Shown in pieces: positions 54,434 to 63,395 of a DNA stretch of 64,000 nt. This stretch comes from an uncultured Eggerthellaceae bacterium (GTDB taxonomy: Bacteria > Actinomycetota > Coriobacteriia > Coriobacteriales > Eggerthellaceae), in assembly GCA_910588095.1 (NCBI GenBank), contig CAJUQH010000003.1, positions 62,001 through 126,000 of the forward strand, in the 5' to 3' direction. Made by a program: the position numbers and the translations under genes. Numbering within the stretch: position 1 is the first letter of the stretch; every line of letters starts with the position of its first letter. Under the pieces are notes generated by a model, which saw nothing but the letters and a program-made list of their open reading frames with translations, was not told the origin of the DNA and did not search any database.

Positions 54434-55741
54434 TTAAGCCTGGGGCGTCAGGTCGTCGGCGGTTATCACCTCGAGGCCGCCCATGTAGGGCACGAGCGCC
54501 TTGGGCACGGTCACCGAGCCGTCGGCGTTCTGGTAGTTCTCCAGGATGGCGGCCATGGTGCGGCCCACGGCCAGGCCGCTGCCGTTCAGGGTGTAGGCGA
54601 AGCGGCTGCCCTTGAAAGCGGTCGGGTCCTTGTACTTGATGTTGGCGCGACGAGCCTGGAAGTCGGTGCAGCAGCTGCACGACGATATCTCCTTGTAGCT
54701 GTCGTAGCTTGGCAGCCACACCTCCACGTCGTAGGTCTTGGCGGCCGAGAAGCCCAGGTCGCCGGTGCACAGCGTGATGACGCGGTAGGGCAGCTCGAGC
54801 TTCTGCAGGATGTTCTCGGCGTCGGCCGTCATGGCCTCCAGCTCGTCGAAGCCCTGCTCGGGCGTGGTTATCTTGACCATCTCCACCTTGGAGAACTGGT
54901 GCACGCGAATGATGCCGCGGGTGTCGCGCCCGGCGCTGCCCGCCTCCTCGCGGAAGCACGGCGTGAAGGCGCAGTAGCGCAGCGGCAGGCGGCTGGCGTC
55001 CAGCACCTCGCCGGCGTGGATGTTGGTCAGCTGCACCTCGGCGGTGGGGATGAGGTACAGCCCCTCGCGGGTGTGGAACAGGTCGTCCTCGAACTTGGGC
55101 AGCTGGCCCGTGCCGGTCAGCGTGGTGGCGTTGGCCATGACCGGGCACCACCATTCCTTGTAGCCGCGGCTCGTGTGGGTGTCCACCATGAAGTTGATGA
55201 GCGCGCGCTCCAGGCGGGCGCCCGCGCCGCCCAGCAGGTAGAAGCGGCTGGCGGCCAGCTTCACGCCGCGCTCGAAGTCGATGATGTCCAGGTCGGTGCC
55301 CAGGTCCCAATGGGCCTTGGGATCGAAGCCGTCGGCGCCGAAGTCGCGCGGGGTGCCCCAGCGGCGCACCTCCACGTTCTCGTCCTCGTCGGCGCCCACG
55401 GGCACGCTGGCGTCGGGCAGGTTCGGCACGCTCAGCAGCAGGTCGCGCAGGGCGCTGTCTGCCTCGTCGCGCTCGCGGCCGATGGTCTCCAGCTCCTCGT
55501 TGACCTCGCGCACGCGCTCTTTGGCCACCTCGGCCTCTTCGCGCTGGCCGGCGGCCATCATCTGCCCGATCTGCTTGGATGCGGCGTTGCGCTCGGCCTG
55601 CAGCGCCTCCTCGCGCGTGATGGCCACACGGCGCGTCTCGTCCAGCTGGGCGAAGCGGCTGGCGTCCCAAGGGGCGTTGCGGTGGGCCATGGCGGCCGCT
55701 ACGGCGTCGCCGTTCTCGCGTACGAACTTTGCATCCAGCAT
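54434..55741 (-). CDS. serS: Seryl-tRNA synthetase
   Basis: Class II synthetase charging tRNA-Ser. 435 residues from ATG 55741 (GGAGAG upstream). N-terminal coiled-coil arm (about 30-110), motif 2 FREEAGSAGRDTRGIIR, the specificity segment SCSCCTDFQARRANIKY and motif 3 NGSGLAVGRTMAAILENYQ are complete. No T-box-like leader is seen upstream. Confidence 0.95.
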   Translation of the reverse strand: MLDAKFVRENGDAVAAAMAHRNAPWDASRFAQLDETRRVAITREEALQAERNAASKQIGQMMAAGQREEAEVAKERVREVNEELETIGRERDEADSALRDLLLSVPNLPDASVPVGADEDENVEVRRWGTPRDFGADGFDPKAHWDLGTDLDIIDFERGVKLAASRFYLLGGAGARLERALINFMVDTHTSRGYKEWWCPVMANATTLTGTGQLPKFEDDLFHTREGLYLIPTAEVQLTNIHAGEVLDASRLPLRYCAFTPCFREEAGSAGRDTRGIIRVHQFSKVEMVKITTPEQGFDELEAMTADAENILQKLELPYRVITLCTGDLGFSAAKTYDVEVWLPSYDSYKEISSCSCCTDFQARRANIKYKDPTAFKGSRFAYTLNGSGLAVGRTMAAILENYQNADGSVTVPKALVPYMGGLEVITADDLTPQA

Positions 55742-55843
55742 GGGGCGCTCTCCTTCGGGGTAGGTGGCCGTCGGGCGCGCGGCGGCTCCGCGGGCGCCCG
55801 CAGCGGGCGTGCGGTGCAAGGGGCGCCGTCAGGTGATTAGTCG

Positions 55844-55872
55844 TTCCAGTATATCGCAAGCGATAGTATACT
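55844..55872 (+). promoter_or_regulatory. Promoter of the 55.9 kb small membrane protein
   Basis: TTCCAG (55844-55849), 17-nt spacer, TATACT (55867-55872). Predicted start near 55879, giving a leader of about 54 nt with GGAGG before the ATG. Confidence 0.55.
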
Positions 55873-55932
55873 TTCTACGGGTTGCGCGCCCTGTTCCGGC
55901 GCGTGCAGCCCCCTATCCGCCGAAGGAGGCCC

Positions 55933-56130
55933 ATGGATTTCGCCGCGCTGTACCACTTCCTGTTCGAGACCGTGCCTGGCATCGCCGTGCTCATCGGCGG
56001 CGGCCTCGTCATCAGCGTGCTGGTGAGCGTGGTGCTGGAGTTCAAGACGCGTCGCCGCTTCCGCAACCGCCCCGAGCCCGAGCATGATGAATGGTCGATC
56101 TTCGGCAGCGGCGAAGGGGAGGATTCCTAG
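55933..56130 (+). CDS. Small single-pass membrane protein
   Basis: 65 residues from ATG 55933 (GAAGGAGG upstream). One hydrophobic segment (VPGIAVLIGGGLVISVLVSVV) followed by a basic then acidic tail (FKTRRRFRNRPEPEHDEW). Its own promoter and strong ribosome binding site make it a likely real gene. Divergent from serS, convergent with the kinase. Function unknown. Confidence 0.65.
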   Translation: MDFAALYHFLFETVPGIAVLIGGGLVISVLVSVVLEFKTRRRFRNRPEPEHDEWSIFGSGEGEDS

Positions 56131-56243
56131 CCTTTGGCCCTCAAATCCTGAGGAGGCCGAGCTCTGCTCATGGGCTCTGCGCCGCAAGATGAAGGCCCCG
56201 GACGCGAAGCCTCTGCGGTGCTCGCGCCGAGTCCTGGCCCCGC

Positions 56244-58805
56244 CTAATCCTCGGTGCGCGCCTTGTCGGGCACCCCGATGGCCGCGCACACGATCCCAGC
56301 CACGCCTGGCACCAGGGCGCACACGAGCGCCAGCGGGTCGAAGGCCCCGCCCGCAGCGAAGCTGCCTCCCAGCACCCCGGCCAGCAGCACGCCTGCCGCC
56401 ACCACCGCGCCCAGCACGTCGAAGGTCTGGGTGCCGCGCACGCAGCACAGCGCGTAAGCCGCCGCGGCCACCACCCAGCTGCCGGACACGCACCAGGTGG
56501 TGGGGCTCATCAGCATCTCGAGCGCAGCCGTGCTCATCGACGCGCTGCTTATGAGCGGGTTGGCCGCAGTCACCGCGTTCATCGTCACTGCCCAATTCAT
56601 CAGGTCGCCCGAGCCCAGCGAAGCGAAGGCGAAGGCCACCACGGCCGCCGTCAGCGCCGTGGCTGCCGCCTCCACCACCGAGAGCAGCATGCCGGCCGTC
56701 ACCGGCGCCACCGCGCCCAAGCCGAACGCCCCGCACAGCGGCTGCAGCATGAGGGACAGCGCCGTCTCGTAGCTGCGGCGGCCGAACAGCCACCACCATG
56801 CTGCCACCACCACGGCCACCACGCCGCCCAGCAGGTAGGCGCCATTGAAGAACAGCATGACCACGAAGGCGGCCAGGGCCACCAACGCGCCGATGGGCGG
56901 CCATACGGCGCCCACGGCCCCTATGGCGGCCAGCAGTATCCAGAACACCGGCATGGCGCTTGAGAACAGCCCGTACACGGCGCTGGGGTCGAAGCGCATG
57001 TTCACCAGCGAAACCGCGCCCACCATCAAGCATGACAGCAACGAGATGATGCGCGCGAGCCACACCGCGCCCCCGCCGGCCATGCGCTCCACCAGCGGCA
57101 CGTGCGGCTTCTTCGGGCGCTTGGGCTTGGCGGGCCTGGCCGGGCGCGCAGCTCCGGCTGCCTGGCCGTAGGGTTGCGCGATGCCGGCCGCCACCGCGCC
57201 CGCGGCCCCCGCGGCAGGGCGCGCGGCCTCCGGCGGCTTTACCACCGCGGCCAGCTCCCGCGTTCCCTTCTGCACGTTGCCCAGATAAGGGGCCAGCTCC
57301 TCGGCGAACTCGGCCACGGTGTCGTAGCGCTCGCTCACGTCGCCGTCCAGCGCGGCGAATATCACGTCGTCGGCCGCCGGATCCAGTATGTCCCAGCACA
57401 TCGACGGCACCACCAGCTCGGCTTCCTCGATCACGTGCTCGGCGCTGGCCAGGTCGTCGGCGAAGAACGGGTTGACGCCCGACAGCATCTCGTAGGTCAG
57501 GCTCGCCAGCGCCCATTCGTCGGTGCGGCCATCCAGCGCCTCCTGGCGCATCTGCTCCAGCGGCATGTAGCCGATGGTGCCGCCGCCGGCCGTGCCCTTG
57601 CCGCTGGCGTCGATGAGCGTGGCCAGGCCGAAGTCGGTCACCTTCACGATGCCCTTCGAGTTGACCACCACGTTCTCGGGCTTCACGTCCAGGTGGAGCA
57701 CGCCAGCGTCGTGGGCCACCTCTAGCGCGTGGGCCACGCTGGTGAATACCGCGGCTATTATGTCGAGGTCTATGTCGTCGGCCACCTCGTTCATGATGTT
57801 GGCCAGCGTCTTGCCCTCGATGTACTCCATGATTATGTAGATGGTGCGCCCGTGCAGCTCGCAGTCGTACACCGTCACGATGTTGGCGTCGTTGAGCTGG
57901 GCGATGGTGCGCGCCTCGTTGAGGCCCGGTATGTGCGCGAAGGGGTCGGTGCCCGTCAGGTCGGTGGCAGCGGCGCTGGCGAAGGCCTGGGTGAGCGAGC
58001 CCTGCGGCGCGTCGAGCAGCGCGGCGTTCTTGCGCTTGGGGGTCGGGGTGGCGAAGGCTCCGTCGGTGCCCAGCGCACCAGCGGGCATGGCCGTGGAAGG
58101 CGCCGGGGCGAAGGCCGTGGTCATGTGGCCCGGGTCGGGGGCGGTCATATCGGACAGCGACACATGGGGAGCGGCTGCCGCGACACCGGGGAGGCCAGTG
58201 GCTGCGGCTGCGTCGGGCGCGCTGGCGTCGGCGGGGAATCCTTCCGTCTGGATGCCGTCCTGGCCCAGGGCCGCCGCTATCTGGTCGGGCGTAGGGATGA
58301 AGGGCAGGTTGCTGTCGGGCGCACTGGCCGTGGGCACTGGCGCCGTGAGGGCTGCCGTTTTGTTGGTGCCGCCCAGGTGGCGCTTGTGCAGGCGCGGGTT
58401 CTTCTGCTGGCGGCTGGCGTCCAGGGCATCCAGGAACGCCGGCTCGTCAGGGAACCCGGCAGCTGCCGCGGCCTGCTGGCTGCTGCCACCGGCCCATTCC
58501 GCGAAGGATATCTTGCTGCCGGGGGTCAGGCCGTCGGTCTCGGCAGGAGGCATCACATGGCCGGCCGCTGCTGCCGTGGCCGCGTGGGCCGCCGCTGCCG
58601 CCTGGCGCGCTTGCTCTTGGCGCAGGCGGGCCTTGTTGGCCAGGGCTTGGGCGCGCTCGATGTCGGCAGCCGAAAGCTCCATGGACTTTATGGCCACGTC
58701 GCGCTTCAGGTGCGTGTCATAGGCGTGGTACACCGTGGCATAGCCGCCGGCGCCGGCCACCTCTATCACGCGGTAACGGTCTAATATGAGCGATTTATGC
58801 GCCAT
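56244..58805 (-). CDS. Membrane Ser/Thr protein kinase with large N-lobe insertion
   Basis: 853 residues. Gly loop VAGAGGYATVYHAYD (16-30), ATP lysine in DVAIK (K40), then an insertion of about 245 residues (45-290) that is Ala-rich and low complexity before the alphaC helix (LNEARTIAQL, E296). Catalytic loop HLDVKPENVV (371-380; the usual HRD Arg is Leu), DFG at 391-393, then GTIGYMPLEQM and DEWALASLTYEML. After the kinase (to about 545) follows a region with about ten hydrophobic helices. No extracellular PASTA repeats, so it is not a PknB-type peptidoglycan sensor. Confidence 0.85.
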   Translation of the reverse strand: MAHKSLILDRYRVIEVAGAGGYATVYHAYDTHLKRDVAIKSMELSAADIERAQALANKARLRQEQARQAAAAAHAATAAAAGHVMPPAETDGLTPGSKISFAEWAGGSSQQAAAAAGFPDEPAFLDALDASRQQKNPRLHKRHLGGTNKTAALTAPVPTASAPDSNLPFIPTPDQIAAALGQDGIQTEGFPADASAPDAAAATGLPGVAAAAPHVSLSDMTAPDPGHMTTAFAPAPSTAMPAGALGTDGAFATPTPKRKNAALLDAPQGSLTQAFASAAATDLTGTDPFAHIPGLNEARTIAQLNDANIVTVYDCELHGRTIYIIMEYIEGKTLANIMNEVADDIDLDIIAAVFTSVAHALEVAHDAGVLHLDVKPENVVVNSKGIVKVTDFGLATLIDASGKGTAGGGTIGYMPLEQMRQEALDGRTDEWALASLTYEMLSGVNPFFADDLASAEHVIEEAELVVPSMCWDILDPAADDVIFAALDGDVSERYDTVAEFAEELAPYLGNVQKGTRELAAVVKPPEAARPAAGAAGAVAAGIAQPYGQAAGAARPARPAKPKRPKKPHVPLVERMAGGGAVWLARIISLLSCLMVGAVSLVNMRFDPSAVYGLFSSAMPVFWILLAAIGAVGAVWPPIGALVALAAFVVMLFFNGAYLLGGVVAVVVAAWWWLFGRRSYETALSLMLQPLCGAFGLGAVAPVTAGMLLSVVEAAATALTAAVVAFAFASLGSGDLMNWAVTMNAVTAANPLISSASMSTAALEMLMSPTTWCVSGSWVVAAAAYALCCVRGTQTFDVLGAVVAAGVLLAGVLGGSFAAGGAFDPLALVCALVPGVAGIVCAAIGVPDKARTED

Positions 58806-58919
58806 GATGGCTGAAAGGAAGGCCCTTCCTGGTTCGTTTCTGCTGCGTTTGCGGGTCGTTAAGATGTCAAGGCTAATGCTAGCACATAAGCCCTTGCGGC
58901 TACAGGCCCCGGGTGGCTA

Positions 58920-59135
58920 TCAGGCGTGGCTCTGGCCTTCCGCAGCCTTGAGGTAACGAGGCAGCGCAGCCGCGAGCGCATCGGCCACCAGCTTGACCAT
59001 GGCGGTGCCGTCGCGTTCTTCCACCGTCTCGGCGAAGCCATGCATGGCTCGCTGGCACCTCTGCGCCGATTTCGCATCAGCTTTCAGGGCGCAGGCGGGG
59101 CATCCCAGCGAAAGCAGCCCGAAGCTGGGGCTCAT
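58920..59135 (-). CDS. Possible small protein, function unknown
   Basis: 71 residues from ATG 59135 (a GTG 7 codons upstream is an alternative). It contains CPAC and one further Cys, then a helical Ala-rich C-terminus (MVKLVADALAAALPRYLKAAE). No ribosome binding site is clear; it starts right after the tRNA terminator, so translation from its own transcript is uncertain. Confidence 0.35.
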   Translation of the reverse strand: MSPSFGLLSLGCPACALKADAKSAQRCQRAMHGFAETVEERDGTAMVKLVADALAAALPRYLKAAEGQSHA

Positions 59136-59156
59136 TCGGGTATGCCCGTCCACAAA

Positions 59157-59177
59157 TGAAAAACCGCCCGAAGGCGG
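59157..59177 (-). terminator. Terminator of tRNA-Leu
   Basis: Minus strand CCGCC-TTCG-GGCGG (59177-59164) followed by TTTTT (59163-59159), about 13 nt after the tRNA 3' end. Confidence 0.8.
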
Positions 59178-59189
59178 CTTAGCTTCAAG

Positions 59190-59276
59190 TGGTGCGGGCG
59201 AGAGGACTTGAACCTCCATGAGCCGAAGCTCACATGGACCTGAACCATGCGCGTCTGCCAATTCCGCCACGCCCGC
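59190..59276 (-). tRNA. tRNA-Leu, anticodon CAG
   Basis: 87 nt including encoded CCA. Acceptor GCGGGCG/CGCCCGC, D-loop AATTGGCAGAC, anticodon stem CATGG/CCATG with loop TTCAGGT (anticodon CAG), long class II variable arm TGAGCTTCGGCTCA and T-arm GGTTCAAGTCC. Reads Leu CUG codons, the preferred Leu codon in this GC-rich genome. Confidence 0.95.
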
Positions 59277-59308
59277 ACAGATTGGCGCTCTCAATAAGAG
59301 CGTAGGTT

Positions 59309-59337
59309 ATGATACCCCAACCTATCGGGGGCGGCAA
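59309..59337 (-). promoter_or_regulatory. Promoter of tRNA-Leu
   Basis: Minus strand TTGCCG (59337-59332), 17-nt spacer, TATCAT (59314-59309); 32 nt upstream of the tRNA 5' end. Confidence 0.55.
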
Positions 59338-59423
59338 GGCCCGATTTCAGGAAAGATGCGCTGCGGAAAAAGCGCAGGAAGCCGACAGCGGGCAATCCCC
59401 AGGAATCGGTCCGAACTTGGCCA

Positions 59424-59452
59424 TTGACAATTAGTGGAGCATGTCATATAGT
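59424..59452 (+). promoter_or_regulatory. Strong consensus promoter
   Basis: TTGACA (59424-59429), 17-nt spacer, TATAGT (59447-59452): the best match to the housekeeping promoter consensus in the window. No plus-strand gene follows for over 4 kb except the short terminated unit described next. Confidence 0.8.
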
Positions 59453-59458
59453 GAAAAC

Positions 59459-59519
59459 GGTCTTAAACACAGGAAAGCGGCCTGGTGTGCTCTATCCCTT
59501 TTGCACATCAGGCCGTTTT
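59459..59519 (+). ncRNA. Candidate small RNA of about 60 nt
   Basis: Predicted to start near 59459 and end in a terminator: CGGCCTGGTGTGC (59478-59490) pairs with GCACATCAGGCCG (59503-59515, one G-U), followed by TTTTC (59516-59520). A consensus promoter with a strong terminator about 60 nt downstream and no ORF between fits a small RNA. It converges on surface protein 4, whose transcript ends near 59648. Target unknown. Confidence 0.6.
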
Positions 59520-59647
59520 CTGTTCTCCAGCCAATTCTCTTGCCCGGGGGCTGCGGGGCAAAAACGTGATCGGCCCCGCTGTGGGCGTGGAATACCGTGC
59601 AATGCGGCATCCCAGCTTTGAGGGGAAGCGTCCTAGAAGCGTTGGAA

Positions 59648-59675
59648 TAGGGCCGCTGGTTTCGCAGCGGCCCTA
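59648..59675 (-). terminator. Terminator-like hairpin after surface protein 4
   Basis: TAGGGCCGCTG (59648-59658) pairs with CAGCGGCCCTA (59665-59675), 11 bp, 6-nt loop, 40 nt after the stop codon. Only a short T-poor tail follows (TTCC), so efficiency is uncertain. Confidence 0.55.
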
Positions 59676-59714
59676 CGAGCTAATGCCTAAAAGCCGTACG
59701 CCTCGCTTTTGCGC

Positions 59715-62700
59715 TTACAGCGCGAAACATGGCGCGAAGTACGCCTTCGAGGTGGTGCTCACCCTGCTCATCGAGCCATCGGAGAATGCACCGCTGATGC
59801 GGGTCGTCAGGTTGCTGTCGTACTGGGCCGATCGCCCCACCCAGATGCGCGCTGTGCCCCCGGCATCCCTCTTGACCCGATACGAGCTGGCATTGGTGTT
59901 GGCGCCCCCTTTGGCGAAGTGCTGGTACTGGAAGCTGTTCGAGCTGTTCTCGGCGTTGTTCCAGCCTCCTGATGTTCTCGTCACGCCGAATATCTCATAG
60001 AAGCTCGGCACGAACACATGCTGGTAGACCGCAGTCTGGAGTGTCATGCTGTTGTTTACCTGGTGGCGCTTCGTGACGCCGGCGATGCCAACTCGCTCAT
60101 CGCGCATCCTCGCGTCCAGGCTGCCATAGAAGTCTCCCTCGAGATACGTTTGGAGATTGGAGCCGTTGTAGCCGTAGCGGCCGCTTGCGGGGACCACTTG
60201 CGTGTCACACACGTTCTTCATCTCGAAGGTGAGCCCGGCCTTGCCGCCGTCGGTGAGCACGTCTTGGCAGATGCCGATGATGTGCACGTCATGATAGGAG
60301 TCGCCGACCAGCAGATGGAACGAGGCGTTGGAGTCGAGGAGGCCCTTGTAGAGCTGGTAGTAGCTCGATTCGGTCGTGTTCGTTGCATGGGACGACAGGT
60401 CAAGGGCGGCTCCTTTGATGTCGCTCAACAGCAAGAATCCCGCTCCTTGCGGATCCTCTATCCATAGTGGCTCCCTCCAATCAGCTGGCGTGAGGCCGTC
60501 TGCCGCGAAGCAGTAGCTGATGTTCGCGATGGAGGCGGAAGTGCCTTCGTCGAGGGCGGAAAGCTTGTCGTAGTCGAGCTCGGTGCTCGTCTCTTGGAGG
60601 TTCAAGCGGTAGCCGAGCGAGAGGGCGCCTCCGGCTGGGATGGTGAACTCGTCCGCGGCAAAGGACTTCTCGAGCAGGATGTCATCGAGGGAGAAGTCGA
60701 CGGCACCAGCTGGTTTGGAAGCCGAGGTCGCATCCGGGTCCTTGAGGTCGTCTTCGGTAAGCTCGCCAGTTGCCGGGTACAAGCTGAGCAGCTTGTCGGC
60801 TGTGCCGGATACGGTGCTGCCATCCTTCTTCTTCAGGATGTCGGAGGCGCCGAGACTCGTCGAGCCATTGCCTTTGACCTGCTTGGACTCAAGGCCCACT
60901 ATGCGAAGGTCCACCTCTGATTGGCTTTGCACCTTGCTCTGGCCGAAGGCGCTCGAGGCCAAGCCCTCGCGTGACTCGTTTCCTTGCGTGACCACGTCAG
61001 CGTAGAACGTGACCGAACTCGGCACATCCACGCTGATGACGCTCGTCCAGCGAGCTGTGAGCTCTACCCGTCCGTCATCCCCTGCGTAATCTGGCAGCTT
61101 GGAGGCATCCACGTACCACTTGCCATCGTCTCCTTGGTAGACGAGGTCTTGGTCGATGGCTTCGGTGCCCCCAGCATTGGGGATGGTCCAGCCTTGGAAC
61201 ACATACCCTGGGCGCTTGGGGTCTTCGATGACCGTGAGGCCGTCTTCGACGTTCATCGTCTGGTCATCTTTGGGCTCGCCTTCGTAGTCCTCGTCGCCAG
61301 GCTCAGAATCAACATCGAAGCCGAGGTCGTAACCTACGCGCTCCCATCTTGCGGTGAGCTCGAAGGCGTCTCCTGCAGACAATGCGGCATCGAACTGCGA
61401 TATGTTTGAGGTAGCGGTCAGTTGCCCTGGCGTGAATATAAGATTGCCGTTGTTGTCTTGCCAGCCTGCGAACTCAAGATTGCGCGGAGCTACTGGCTGC
61501 GGGATGGAAATGACCTGCTGAGTTGTGCTGTAAGGGATATCCGCCAGCTCCTTTGGTTCAGAACTCCCATCATCCCATGTTCCTCCTGCCACATTGAAAG
61601 ATAGCGAGAAGGGAAGGAAGTATCCGCTGAAAGTTATGGGACGATTCCTTTGAGCCTCAAGGGTGATGCCGGGCGGTAGGATTTTGGTATAGCTTCCCAC
61701 CCTCAAGCGTCGCCCAGTCTTGGCATCCTTGGCTATCATGATATTGTCTGGCTGCCCTGGATTCCATACGTCTGGGCATATATGCATATACCCATACCGG
61801 CTATGAATATACATATGGAAGATGCCGGTCGTGCACTTGTAGTAACCGTTCTGGAAATGAGAGTCGGTGAAGAAGTTATAGTTAGGGCGACCAGAATCCA
61901 CATGTGCATTTCTCATGGCCTCAGCATATACATCATCAGAAGCAGGCCAGAGTGACGTGCCTCCACTACTGGCCGAAACTCCGATGGTCTCGACGAATGT
62001 GAGGGTATAAGCCTGCTGGAGGTCTCTTTCTTGGAGGGATGCTTCAGGCGACGCAGTACTGATGACTGTGAAGCCATGGATTGCCCAAAGCCTGTCGTCG
62101 GGATCTTCGGGAAGCGCTACCGTGATAGACGAAGCTTTAACCTCGGGTAGCACAGTATCGAAGGCCGGTAATGGTACGACAGATGATATCTGGGCCGCTC
62201 TCGAGGTTTCAGGGTTCGGCTCTTCGACTTGTCGTGGCTGGTTTGTCTCATCATGCAAAGCGAACTGAGATAGGGGTGAAACCGTAGGCATCGACTCGAA
62301 GACGTCGGGGCTGATGGAGGTGACGGTCGCTGGCGCGTTGATGGTGGTCAGCTTGGCGCAAGCCTCGAGGGCGCCGGCAGCTATGGTGGTGCAGCCCTCG
62401 CGTATGGTGATTTCCGTCGCGCCGGCTGGGACGCGGAGTAGGGTCGTTAAGTCAGAGCTGTATAGCAAACCATTCTCCGAGGCGAATGCTGCGCCGTCCT
62501 TCTCCACGGAGATGGAATCCACCAGCGGGCAATGCGAGAACACGCTGGCTTCTGCCACCTCCGCAGTCTTGGGGAGAAGGACGGCGCCCTGCTTGCCCTC
62601 GGGAATGAGCAAGAGGCTAAGACGTTCGGCGTCATACAAGGCGCCGTCGAAAGAGGAATAGGCTGGGTTGCCTTCAGCGACTCCAACATTTGCGACGTCG

Positions 62701-63317
62701 CTCGAGCGGAACGCGCGGTTGTCGACGTCGTTCACGCTCGCAGGCAACATGACGGACGTCACGCCTGAGAGGTAGAAGGCGTAGGCGCCTATCGAGGACA
62801 CGATATGGGACACGCCTTTGTAAGAGACGGTTTCAGGGAGGGTGAGATTTGTGACGCCAGCTTCGCTGGCGTGATTTTCATTGGATTCTTCGACTCCGCC
62901 AGCTTCGCTGCCTTCGCTCAGAATGACGGAAGGCGAAACGCCAACGAGCTCGACGTAGGGGCCATCGATGACAGCATAGGTCAGGCCATCGACCGTGAAG
63001 GAGCCGATGACGGGCTCGCTGTCGAGGGCAACAACGGAGTTGATGAAGCTACCTGGCTTGCCAGCCAACCCCGATGCAGGCATCGGGGCTACAGGCGAGT
63101 CTTCCGTATCCTGCTCAGTGCTGATTCCTTGGAGTTCTCCAGAGGAAACAGGGGAAGCATCCGACTGGTCAGCCAAGGCCGACGCTACGACTTCAGAGTT
63201 GCCTTCGTCGGAGTCTTCCCCGTACGCATTGGCAAAAGGCACAAGGGTGAACGTGAGCAAAGCCGCCAGTACGACGGCAGCAGTCTTGCGGATGAAAGAA
63301 ACAGCGGGCGCTCGCAT
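59715..63317 (-). CDS. Surface protein 4: BspA-like protein with DUF6273-like C-terminus
   Basis: 1200-residue secreted protein, likely adhesin. Signal peptide 1-32 (AALLTFTLVPFANAYG), GGAAGGAG before ATG 63317, intact frame and no poly-G tract. Residues about 130-340 are LRR_5 repeats almost identical to those of surface protein 1. The centre (about 61.4-62.3 kb) is AT-richer and unique. Then a beta repeat (RPGYVFQGWTIPNAGG), the VDVPSSVTFYADVVTQGN domain shared with surface protein 3, and a DUF6273-like end (IIGICQDVLTDGGKAGLTF, VFVPSFYEIFGV, WVGRSAQ, ending YFAPCFAL). It contains one in-frame 45-nt repeat (62883-62927) and the small palindrome. No LPXTG or C-terminal membrane helix. Confidence 0.86.
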   Translation of the reverse strand: MRAPAVSFIRKTAAVVLAALLTFTLVPFANAYGEDSDEGNSEVVASALADQSDASPVSSGELQGISTEQDTEDSPVAPMPASGLAGKPGSFINSVVALDSEPVIGSFTVDGLTYAVIDGPYVELVGVSPSVILSEGSEAGGVEESNENHASEAGVTNLTLPETVSYKGVSHIVSSIGAYAFYLSGVTSVMLPASVNDVDNRAFRSSDVANVGVAEGNPAYSSFDGALYDAERLSLLLIPEGKQGAVLLPKTAEVAEASVFSHCPLVDSISVEKDGAAFASENGLLYSSDLTTLLRVPAGATEITIREGCTTIAAGALEACAKLTTINAPATVTSISPDVFESMPTVSPLSQFALHDETNQPRQVEEPNPETSRAAQISSVVPLPAFDTVLPEVKASSITVALPEDPDDRLWAIHGFTVISTASPEASLQERDLQQAYTLTFVETIGVSASSGGTSLWPASDDVYAEAMRNAHVDSGRPNYNFFTDSHFQNGYYKCTTGIFHMYIHSRYGYMHICPDVWNPGQPDNIMIAKDAKTGRRLRVGSYTKILPPGITLEAQRNRPITFSGYFLPFSLSFNVAGGTWDDGSSEPKELADIPYSTTQQVISIPQPVAPRNLEFAGWQDNNGNLIFTPGQLTATSNISQFDAALSAGDAFELTARWERVGYDLGFDVDSEPGDEDYEGEPKDDQTMNVEDGLTVIEDPKRPGYVFQGWTIPNAGGTEAIDQDLVYQGDDGKWYVDASKLPDYAGDDGRVELTARWTSVISVDVPSSVTFYADVVTQGNESREGLASSAFGQSKVQSQSEVDLRIVGLESKQVKGNGSTSLGASDILKKKDGSTVSGTADKLLSLYPATGELTEDDLKDPDATSASKPAGAVDFSLDDILLEKSFAADEFTIPAGGALSLGYRLNLQETSTELDYDKLSALDEGTSASIANISYCFAADGLTPADWREPLWIEDPQGAGFLLLSDIKGAALDLSSHATNTTESSYYQLYKGLLDSNASFHLLVGDSYHDVHIIGICQDVLTDGGKAGLTFEMKNVCDTQVVPASGRYGYNGSNLQTYLEGDFYGSLDARMRDERVGIAGVTKRHQVNNSMTLQTAVYQHVFVPSFYEIFGVTRTSGGWNNAENSSNSFQYQHFAKGGANTNASSYRVKRDAGGTARIWVGRSAQYDSNLTTRISGAFSDGSMSRVSTTSKAYFAPCFAL
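62856..62927 (-). repeat. 45-nt palindromic repeat (copy 4) plus small palindrome
   Basis: 62883-62927, minus strand, encodes VILSEGSEAGGVEES with hairpin GGCAGC-GAA-GCTGGC (one mismatch). 62856-62870 is GCCAGCTTCGCTGGC. In frame with surface protein 4 (130 codons from the start). Confidence 0.7.
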
Positions 63318-63395
63318 TACAACCGGCTCCTTCCGACTGTGTGGCTATGACCACTGGGAAGGTGCCCGTTGCGACTTTCTATCAGGCGAGAGAAT

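Larger units (their letters stand above)
58806..59189 (-). other. Region between the kinase and tRNA-Leu
   Basis: 384 nt. It contains a palindrome GGAAGGCCCTTCC (about 58814), a possible small minus-strand ORF at 58920-59135 and the tRNA-Leu terminator at 59157-59177. Nothing else is recognised. Confidence 0.4.
59277..59714. other. Intergenic region holding tRNA promoter, small RNA candidate and gene 4 terminator
   Basis: 438 nt without a protein gene. Besides the listed sites (59309-59337, 59424-59519, 59648-59675), a GC-rich stretch between 59520 and 59640 shows nothing I can interpret. Confidence 0.5.

Noticed and set aside
55742..55843. T-box leader of serS
   Set aside because: No T-box consensus or specifier stem on the minus strand upstream of the start.
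59485..60000. 171-codon plus-strand frame near the small RNA candidate
   Set aside because: It begins inside the terminator loop and is mostly antisense to surface protein 4.
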